Shown piece by piece: positions 58,424 through 64,000 of a stretch of 64,000 nucleotides of DNA (its first letter is position 1; the number at the start of each line of letters is the position of its first letter). Both the position numbers and the translations under genes were made by a program. The notes beneath the pieces are model-generated. The model ran no database searches. It was not told the origin of the DNA and saw only the letters and a list, made by a program, of their open reading frames with translations. The stretch covers positions 186,001-250,000 of the forward strand of contig NZ_CCBB010000003.1 in the NCBI RefSeq assembly GCF_000613185.1. Direction: 5' to 3'. The DNA comes from Mycolicibacterium cosmeticum. GTDB lineage: Bacteria > Actinomycetota > Actinomycetes > Mycobacteriales > Mycobacteriaceae.

Positions 58424-58752
58424 CCAGTGAATTCACCGTGGCCGCCGCCGTCGAGGGCCGGCTGGGCCTGGCGGATCTGCGGATGGACCCGGCCACCCTG
58501 GCGCACCAGGCCGTCGTCGCCGAGGAGCACGGCAACCCGCAGCTGGCCGAGAACTTCCTGCGCGCAGCCGAATTGGCGCTCATCGACGGCGAAGAGGTGA
58601 TGGCGCTGTACGAGGCGCTGCGGCCGCACCGCTCGACCGCCGCGGAACTGGAGGAACTGAGGGTGTCGCTGCAGAATCGCGGCGCCGTGCGGTGCGCCGA
58701 ATTGGTCGCGCAGGCCGCCGCGGTGTACGCCCGGCGAGGCCTGTTGCGGTGA
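58420..58752 (+). CDS. Diol dehydratase small subunit (PduE/DhaC type)
   Basis: A 110-residue subunit, shorter than PduE (173) by lacking the N-terminal extension. It shows GLADLRMDPATLAHQAVVAEEHGNPQLAENFLRAAELALI (family hallmark LxxQAxxAxxxGxxxLAxNFxRAAEL) and YEALRPHRSTAAELEELRVSL. It completes the dehydratase. ATG overlaps the large/medium gene; GTGA overlaps the next. Confidence 0.9.
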   Translation: MTSEFTVAAAVEGRLGLADLRMDPATLAHQAVVAEEHGNPQLAENFLRAAELALIDGEEVMALYEALRPHRSTAAELEELRVSLQNRGAVRCAELVAQAAAVYARRGLLR

Positions 58753-60500
58753 CCCCACCGGTCACCATTGTCGCCGGGGCGAGCGAAGCGACGGGGGAGT
58801 TCATTGCCGGCATCGACGTCGGCAACCACACCACCGAGATCGTGCTGGCCCGGCTGCACGGCGGCCGCGCCGAACCGGTCGCGCACGGCCAGGCCCCGAC
58901 CCGTGGCCGCAAGGGATCCCGGGATTCCCTGGAGGGCGCGGCCGCCCTGCTGACCCGCCTCGAGGTGCAGGCCGGCGTCACCGCCGAGCGGGTGGTGCTC
59001 TCGGCGATCCGCCCGGTGGACACCGCGACCGCGCCGCTGCCACCGGCCGCCTCGCCCCGGTCCCCGGTGATCAGCCTGCGCCGGCCCGATGCCAGCACCC
59101 CGGCGGGCACCGGCTACGGCGTCGGCCGGCATGTGCCGGTGCACGCGCTGACCGGCCCGGCCGCACCGCACCCGGTGGTGGTCTCCGTCGGGCCGGACAT
59201 CGACTACGAGGATGCGGCCCAGTGCATTTCGGCGGCCGTGGCCGCCGGATGGAGCATCGCCGGCGTGTTGGCCGCCGAGGATGACGCGGTGCTGATCGCC
59301 AATCGGATCCCCATCCGGGTGCCGGTGGTGGACGAGGCCGACACCCAGCTGCTGGAACCCGGCGTGCTGGTCGCCGTCGAGGTGGTGCAGGAGGGCCGGG
59401 CCTACCGGTCGCTGGCCGACCCCATCGCGCTGGCCGCCGCCCTGCAGATCGACCCTGCCGAGCTGCCCTGGGTCGCCGAGTTCACCAGAGAGCTGGCCGA
59501 CGCTCCGGCCATCGCGGTGACCCGGCGCACCCGGGCACCGGAACCGCCCGCGACCGACGACGATTACGTCGACTGCCGGATCGCCGGGCAGACCGTGCGC
59601 TTCGCCCCCGAGCAGGCCTATCCACTGCTGCGCGCCGAAGCGCCCGGCACCGCGGTGCGGGTCCGGTTACGGTCGCTGAAATCCGCCGAGGACGGTATCG
59701 CCGTCGACGACGCCTATTTCACCGACCTGGCCGCCATCGACGACGGGGCCTGGCTGCGCCGCGGGGTGGCCGAGACCCGCGGTGCCGTCGTCGCGCTGCT
59801 GGCCGCCGACCACGTGGCCGACGCCGCCGAGACGATGACCGAGCTGACCGGCCGGCCGGCGCAGACCCTGGCGGCCGAACCCGCCGCGGCCGCCAGCGGG
59901 GCGCTCACCACGCCCGGCCTGCCCGCCGATGTCGTCGTGTGTGACATCGGCGGCGGCACGGTCGATCTGATCGGGCCGGACCGCACGGTGACCGCCGCGG
60001 GGGCGGGGGAGACCATCACCTCGGCGGTGGCCCGGGTGCTCAACATCCCGCGGGCGCTGGCCGAACGCGTCAAGCGCAGCCCGGCGCTGCGCGTCGAGGG
60101 GCCGCACCTGGCCCACGAGGAGGACGGCCGCCGGGTGTTCCTGGACACGCCGGCCACCGCCGATGCCATCGGCCGGTTGTGCACCCGGGGCAGCGCGGGC
60201 CTGGTGCCGTTCTCCCGCACGCTGGCCGCCGAGGAGTGGCGCAGTCTGCGGCTGGCGGTCAAGGAGGCGACGGTGGCCTCGAATATCGTCCGGTGCCTCA
60301 AGGTGTTCGAGCGGATGCCTGCGGTGCTGGTGCTGGCCGGCGGTGGCGCACTGGACGACGAGCTGATCCGCACCGTCGGCGAGGCGCTGCGGGCCGCGGG
60401 CAGCGCCACGGTGGTGGGCCGGGCCAACATCGACGGCATCCACGGGCCCCGGTACGCGGTGGCCTCCGGCCTGGTGCACCTGGCCGCGGCGGTCAGCTGA
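58749..60500 (+). CDS. Diol dehydratase reactivase large subunit (DdrA/PduG type)
   Basis: A 583-residue Hsp70-like ATPase that swaps damaged B12 from the dehydratase. Motifs: FIAGIDVGNHTTEIVLARLHG (phosphate loop 1), ADVVVCDIGGGTVDLIGPD (loop 2) and VLVLAGGGALDDELIRTVGEAL. Family length is about 605. The small reactivase subunit (DdrB/PduH), normally adjacent, is not seen; the gene after is an opposite-strand epimerase. Either it is elsewhere or not needed. GTG at 58749 overlaps the small-subunit TGA. Ends 8 bp inside the convergent epimerase gene. Confidence 0.9.
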   Translation: MTPPVTIVAGASEATGEFIAGIDVGNHTTEIVLARLHGGRAEPVAHGQAPTRGRKGSRDSLEGAAALLTRLEVQAGVTAERVVLSAIRPVDTATAPLPPAASPRSPVISLRRPDASTPAGTGYGVGRHVPVHALTGPAAPHPVVVSVGPDIDYEDAAQCISAAVAAGWSIAGVLAAEDDAVLIANRIPIRVPVVDEADTQLLEPGVLVAVEVVQEGRAYRSLADPIALAAALQIDPAELPWVAEFTRELADAPAIAVTRRTRAPEPPATDDDYVDCRIAGQTVRFAPEQAYPLLRAEAPGTAVRVRLRSLKSAEDGIAVDDAYFTDLAAIDDGAWLRRGVAETRGAVVALLAADHVADAAETMTELTGRPAQTLAAEPAAAASGALTTPGLPADVVVCDIGGGTVDLIGPDRTVTAAGAGETITSAVARVLNIPRALAERVKRSPALRVEGPHLAHEEDGRRVFLDTPATADAIGRLCTRGSAGLVPFSRTLAAEEWRSLRLAVKEATVASNIVRCLKVFERMPAVLVLAGGGALDDELIRTVGEALRAAGSATVVGRANIDGIHGPRYAVASGLVHLAAAVS

Positions 60501-61386
60501 CCCGGATCGAAAAACGGGCGGTGACCGGACCGCCGGCCGCGACGGCATGGTCGCCGCGGCGCAGCGCGTCGGTGGTGGCGGCCATCGGTTCGATCGCCAC
60601 CAGATCGTCGCCCGCGGGCGCGAACAGCTGCGCGGCCGGATACCCCTGCTCATAGGTCACCTCGATGCGGCGGCCGCCGCCGGACAACGCGAACACCGCG
60701 CCGTCGGCCACGCCGGTGAAACCGTCGTCGAGCACCCGGTCGCCGAGCGGCTCCGCCGCGGCCGGCCACTCCTGCCGCTCGCCGGTGGGGATACCGCGCT
60801 CGTCGGTCGGCAACCGGTGCAGCGCAGGGATTTCCAGCACCCACTCGGCCCGTGGTACGCCGGGGATCTGCAGGTACGGGTGGTACCCGAAGCACAGGGG
60901 CACGGCTGCAGCCGTCGTCGGGGTGACCGTGGTGGCCACGGTCAGTGTGCGGTCGGCCAGGGTGACATCCTGGGTCAGCAGGTGTGGGAACGGGAAGGCG
61001 GCCAGCAGCCGCGGGTTACCGCCGAAGTCCAGGGTGGCCGTGAGCCGATTGTCGGTGCGCGCGGTGACCAGCCAGCCCGGGTAGGCAGCCAGCACGCCGT
61101 GGATGGGCAGCCCGTTCGGGTCGGCGCGCACCCCGCCGGCCCCCGCGGTCAGCGTCACCACCGCGCCGTCGACGTCATAGGTGTTGGCGCTCAACCGATT
61201 CGCCCACGGGTACAGCAGCGGGATGCCCATCGTCTTGCCGTCGGTCACGTAGGCGTCCAGGCCGCGGCGCTGGCCCAGATATTCGGTGCCGTCCTCGGCC
61301 AGCGAGGTGCCGATCATGCCGGCGCCGGGCACGAAGGTGGCGGTCAGCGCGGATGACGGATCGTGCAGGGTGATGTGCTCTGACAC
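60493..61386 (-). CDS. Aldose 1-epimerase family protein
   Basis: A 297-residue galactose-mutarotase-like protein: GAGMIGTSLAEDG near the start, PLLYPWANRLSANTYDVDG (Asn-Arg of the active site), LPIHGVLAAYPG (His), CFGYHPYLQIPG (His), and YEQGYPAAQLFAPAGDDLVAIEPMAATTDAL (catalytic Glu). It interconverts alpha and beta anomers of a sugar. GTG at 61386 has GAGAGGA at 7 bases. It is 14 bp downstream of the flavohemoglobin gene and probably cotranscribed with it. Confidence 0.9.
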   Translation of the reverse strand: MSEHITLHDPSSALTATFVPGAGMIGTSLAEDGTEYLGQRRGLDAYVTDGKTMGIPLLYPWANRLSANTYDVDGAVVTLTAGAGGVRADPNGLPIHGVLAAYPGWLVTARTDNRLTATLDFGGNPRLLAAFPFPHLLTQDVTLADRTLTVATTVTPTTAAAVPLCFGYHPYLQIPGVPRAEWVLEIPALHRLPTDERGIPTGERQEWPAAAEPLGDRVLDDGFTGVADGAVFALSGGGRRIEVTYEQGYPAAQLFAPAGDDLVAIEPMAATTDALRRGDHAVAAGGPVTARFSIRVS

Positions 61387-61400
61387 CGGTGCATCCTCTC

Positions 61401-62549
61401 TCAGTACAGCGGATCGTGCTGGATACGTTCGGGTGGAGCACCTTTGGCGATCAGCGCCGCCTTGGTCGCGGCCACCATATCCGGGCCGCCGCAGATCAGG
61501 ATCTGCCGGTCGCCCCAGCCGCCGTAGCGGGTCACCACGTCGGGCAACAGCCCGTTCTGGCGGACGTGCAGCCCGCGCGGCGGTTGCACGTCGGGATAAT
61601 CGGTGGCCCACGGCGGGTCGGTGGCGAACTCGGACACCGGGGTGACCGACAGCCACGGATTGGTCGAGGCGATCTCCCACAGCGTGCGCAGGTCGTAGAG
61701 GTCGCAGGGGAACCGGCCGCCGAAGAACAGGTGCACCCGCGGATTCACCCCGTAGCGGCACAGATCCATGACCAGGGTGCGCAACGGCGCAAGGCCGGTG
61801 CTGCCGGCCACCATCAGCACGTCGCCGCCGTCACGGTCGACGTGCAGGGCGCCGTGCGGATTGGACAGCCGCCACCGGTCGCCCGGCCTGGTCTCGCCGA
61901 TGATCGCGGTGCTCACCATGCCGCCCGTGACCGAGCGGACGTGGAATTCGATGGCGCCGCCCGGGTCGGCGGGGATGGACGGCGACAGGTATCGCCAGCG
62001 GCGCGGCCACTGCGGCACCTGCACCGACACGTACTGGCCCGGGTGATAGTTCAGCGGTTGGTCCAGCTGCAGCCGGACGATCGAGACATCGCGGGTGGCG
62101 CGGATGTGGTCGATGACGGTGCCGTCGTGGTACGGCAGCCCGCCGTCGGCGTCGGCGGCGCCGCGCATGACACCGACCAGCAGCGCCACGGTGTCCCCGG
62201 CGGCCTCGGCGACCCGGTCGTCCCAGCGGTCGCGCAGCTCGCTGCGCAGGGTGGCCAGCAGGGCGGTGCCGAGGGTGTCGTAGTGAGCGCCGATCACGCC
62301 GTACTTGCGGTGATCGCGGCCCAGTTGGGCGAGGAAGGCCACCGGTTCGTCGGCGCGCTGGGCGATCAGTTCGGTGAGCAACCAGCTCAGCGCGTGCGCG
62401 AAGTTGTGCCGCTGGTGCGCCAGGTCGGGCGGGAAGAGGTCGCGCGCGGTGGCGTCGACGGCGAACCAGCGGGTGTAGAACCGGCCGACCAGGTCCGCGT
62501 CGACCGCGGCGCGCAGCGTGTGCAGCGCGTCGCGGTCGTCGAGTCCCAC
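61401..62549 (-). CDS. Type II flavohemoglobin-like oxidoreductase (Rv0385-like)
   Basis: A 382-residue globin-FAD-NAD(P)H protein. Globin part about 1-130 with FYTRWFAVDATARDLFPPD and the proximal His region GRDHRKYGVIGAHYDTLG; FAD domain with HPGQYVSVQVP and WRYLSPSIP (RxYS-type flavin motif with Leu); NAD domain with VLMVAGSTGLAPLRTLV and ILICGGPDMV. M. tuberculosis Rv0385 is of this second type, in which flavohemoglobin residues for NO turnover are changed and D-lactate oxidation was reported, by my memory. Start is GTG at 62549. Confidence 0.85.
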   Translation of the reverse strand: MGLDDRDALHTLRAAVDADLVGRFYTRWFAVDATARDLFPPDLAHQRHNFAHALSWLLTELIAQRADEPVAFLAQLGRDHRKYGVIGAHYDTLGTALLATLRSELRDRWDDRVAEAAGDTVALLVGVMRGAADADGGLPYHDGTVIDHIRATRDVSIVRLQLDQPLNYHPGQYVSVQVPQWPRRWRYLSPSIPADPGGAIEFHVRSVTGGMVSTAIIGETRPGDRWRLSNPHGALHVDRDGGDVLMVAGSTGLAPLRTLVMDLCRYGVNPRVHLFFGGRFPCDLYDLRTLWEIASTNPWLSVTPVSEFATDPPWATDYPDVQPPRGLHVRQNGLLPDVVTRYGGWGDRQILICGGPDMVAATKAALIAKGAPPERIQHDPLY

Positions 62550-62564
62550 GTGCGACGAGTGTAG

Positions 62565-63551
62565 TTAGCTCTTCCGCAGCCCCGCGGCGAGCAGGAGGAC
62601 CAGTCCGGCCACCGCCCAGCAGGTGAGCACGGCGATCGCCATGGCGGCACCGGATCCGGCGAAGTACGCCGTCGACCGCAGCAGCGTCGCGGTCGCCCCC
62701 TGCGGTAACAACTGGCCGAACGTGCCCCAGCCGCCGGGCAGCATCTCGGGGGCACTCGTCAAGCCGGACAGCGGATTGCCGACCAGCAATGCCAGCGCGG
62801 CGCCGATGGCCAACCCCACCTTCCCGAACAAGGCGCCCAGCCCGAGCATCACCAGCAGGGCGGCCAGCACCCCCAGCGCCAGCCCGGCGGCGACGCCCCA
62901 CAGGTTGTCCTCGATGGACCCGAGCACGTAGCGCAGCAGCAGCGCCACCGTCAGGCCCATCAAGCCGGCGAAGCCGACCGCGGCGGTCAGGGCGGTCCAG
63001 CGGGCGCCGGGGACCAGCAGCACCAACGCGATGGCGGGCAGGATCCCGGCCAGGGTGATCGGCAGGGCCGCGGCCGCCAGCCCGGCGCCGCGCGGATCCT
63101 GCGCCGTCGGCGGGGCGAGGTCCTCGGTGGACAGCGGACGCCCGGTCTGCTGGGCCAGTCCGGCGCCGATCTGGCCGAGCAGCTGCGCGACGACCGGACT
63201 GGCGCCCGTCGCGGTGAACACGGTGGGCTCGGGCCCGAACGAAACACCGCCGTAGACCTGCCGGTCGCGGATCGCCTCGCGCAGCGCCTGCTCGCCGGGG
63301 TAGTAGGTGACGTCGAACGCGCCGGGTGCCCGCTGTTCCAGCGCGCGGGCGACCTGGCCGGTGGCGGCCTGGGGTCCGGCGATCCCGATCGGGATGTCGT
63401 GCGGCCGGGACTTCGCCGCCGGCAGGGCGAACGCGACGGCGAGGACGGCCAGTGCGGCGGTGAGGACGAGCACCAGACCCGCGGCGCGGCCCGCCGCCGA
63501 TGGCCGATACCCCGCTGCCCCGGCATGCCGGGGGACGGACTGAGTTGCCAT
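62565..63551 (-). CDS. ABC-2-like membrane protein (six helices with extracytoplasmic domain)
   Basis: A 328-residue membrane protein. A first helix (GLVLVLTAALAVLAVAFALPAA, 27-49) is followed by a periplasmic-type domain of about 120 residues (IPIGIAGPQAATGQVARALEQRAPGAFDVTYY) and five more helices. The plan is that of ABC-2 permease or YhgE/Pip-like proteins; no ATPase gene is beside it in the window. ATG at 63551 has AAGGGG at 7 bases. It is divergent from a tetR gene with operators between, so it is probably repressed by it; drug or lipid export is possible. Confidence 0.78.
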   Translation of the reverse strand: MATQSVPRHAGAAGYRPSAAGRAAGLVLVLTAALAVLAVAFALPAAKSRPHDIPIGIAGPQAATGQVARALEQRAPGAFDVTYYPGEQALREAIRDRQVYGGVSFGPEPTVFTATGASPVVAQLLGQIGAGLAQQTGRPLSTEDLAPPTAQDPRGAGLAAAALPITLAGILPAIALVLLVPGARWTALTAAVGFAGLMGLTVALLLRYVLGSIEDNLWGVAAGLALGVLAALLVMLGLGALFGKVGLAIGAALALLVGNPLSGLTSAPEMLPGGWGTFGQLLPQGATATLLRSTAYFAGSGAAMAIAVLTCWAVAGLVLLLAAGLRKS

Positions 63552-63564
63552 GACGAACCCCTTT

Positions 63565-63580
63565 TTCAATGGGTGTTGAA
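63565..63580. promoter_or_regulatory. TetR-type half-operator near the membrane protein start
   Basis: TTCAATGGGTGTTGAA is an imperfect palindrome 14 bp upstream of the membrane protein start. Its inverse, TTCAACACTCATTGAA, occurs at 63617-63632 with one mismatch. Two sites in one divergent promoter fit TetR control of both genes. Confidence 0.7.
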
Positions 63581-63611
63581 TTGATGTCTGGCAGCGTAGC
63601 CCCGTGTTCGC

Positions 63612-63637
63612 AACATTTCAACACTCATTGAAATGTT
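63612..63637. promoter_or_regulatory. TetR-type operator with 10-bp perfect arms
   Basis: AACATTTCAA (63612-63621) and TTGAAATGTT (63628-63637) are exact inverted copies around CACTCA. It lies 10 bp upstream of the tetR ATG at 63648 and overlaps an alternative ATG at 63633. Confidence 0.8.
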
Positions 63638-63647
63638 ACTGTCGGAT

Positions 63648-64000
63648 ATGTCTTCACCAGCGAAGACGGCCGCACGCCGTGGCCGGCGTCAAGGGGAACC
63701 GGTATCGCGGGAGGCGGTGCTGGCCGCCGCCAAGGCCCGCTTCGCCGCCGACGGCTACGAGAAGACGACGCTGCGCGCCATCGCCCGCGACGCCCACGTC
63801 GACCCGTCGATGGTGCTGTACCTGTTCGGCTCCAAGGCCGACCTGTTCCGCGAGTCGCTCCGGCTGATCATCGATCCCACGACGCTGGTGGCCGCGATGT
63901 CCGACGGCGACGGCACCATCGGGGACCGGCTGGTGCGCCAGTACCTGCAGATCTGGGAAGCGCCGGAGAGCGCCGCCACCATGGTCGCGATGCTGCAGTC
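63648..64000 (+). CDS. TetR family regulator, C-terminus cut by window edge
   Basis: The first 117 residues of a TetR protein. A basic N-terminus (KTAARRGRRQGEPVSRE) leads to the DNA-binding domain: AVLAAAKARFAADGYEKTTLRAIARDAHVDPSMVLYLFGSKADLF (parts quoted by region, 22-66). The ligand domain starts LRLIIDPTTLVAAM, as in TetR proteins with the TetR_C_20-like domain. ATG at 63648 was preferred over the in-frame ATG at 63633, which lies in the operator. It probably represses itself and the divergent membrane protein. Confidence 0.85.
   Translation, partial: MSSPAKTAARRGRRQGEPVSREAVLAAAKARFAADGYEKTTLRAIARDAHVDPSMVLYLFGSKADLFRESLRLIIDPTTLVAAMSDGDGTIGDRLVRQYLQIWEAPESAATMVAMLQ

Overview
The window is high-GC DNA from a mycobacterium, most likely a fast-growing environmental species (Mycolicibacterium type). 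The evidence is a set of mycobacterial landmarks in the same relative order as in M. tuberculosis: dcd; an AspC/AlaT aminotransferase; the EtfD-type iron-sulfur membrane oxidoreductase; a large LuxR/STAND regulator (IniR type); an Rv0340-like gene followed by iniB-iniA-iniC; and dnaK-grpE-dnaJ-hspR. Between and around these anchors are genes that M. tuberculosis does not carry at this place. Homology statements come from recognising motifs and family sequences by eye, with no database search.

Layout. 1-11.4 kb is accessory catabolic and regulatory DNA: a DmpA-type peptidase cut by the left edge with a divergent TetR gene and a clear operator; a minus-strand operon of lipoprotein hydrolase, intradiol dioxygenase and GMC oxidoreductase; a GntR regulator divergent from an ACC deaminase gene (acdS); a 925-residue LuxR ATPase regulator; and a Fic protein preceded by a perfect 15-bp inverted repeat. 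A tRNA-Gly(CCC) gene lies at 11.7 kb. 11.8-21 kb holds envelope and secreted proteins, dcd, a CYP140-like P450, small enzymes, a YibE/F membrane protein and the aminotransferase, ending at a 20-bp perfect hairpin between convergent genes. 21-34 kb is the etfD / iniR / Hsp70-like / iniBAC block. Two promoters there share CCCCTAAT repeats, and two hairpins punctuate the Rv0340-like gene, iniB and iniA.

34-44 kb is a mixed set: F420-type oxidoreductase, mycothiol-type DinB proteins, lipoprotein, SDR with its TetR regulator, DUF445 and Abi-alpha (DUF4393) proteins, a small repeat-containing secreted protein and a third large LuxR regulator. 44.9-51.5 kb is a tightly coupled four-gene operon: FHA-GAF histidine kinase with a Glu-substituted receiver; double receiver plus class III cyclase; PGM1-like ATP-grasp ligase; gamma-glutamylcyclotransferase-like protein. 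This is the best candidate in the window for an undescribed system. 52-56 kb is the DnaK operon with two HspR (HAIR) boxes. 56-60.5 kb is a B12-dependent diol dehydratase operon with fused large and medium subunits and its reactivase large subunit. The right end has an aldose epimerase, a type II flavohemoglobin, an ABC-2-like membrane protein and a divergent TetR gene cut by the edge, again with clear operators.

I see no insertion sequences, prophage genes or CRISPR arrays.
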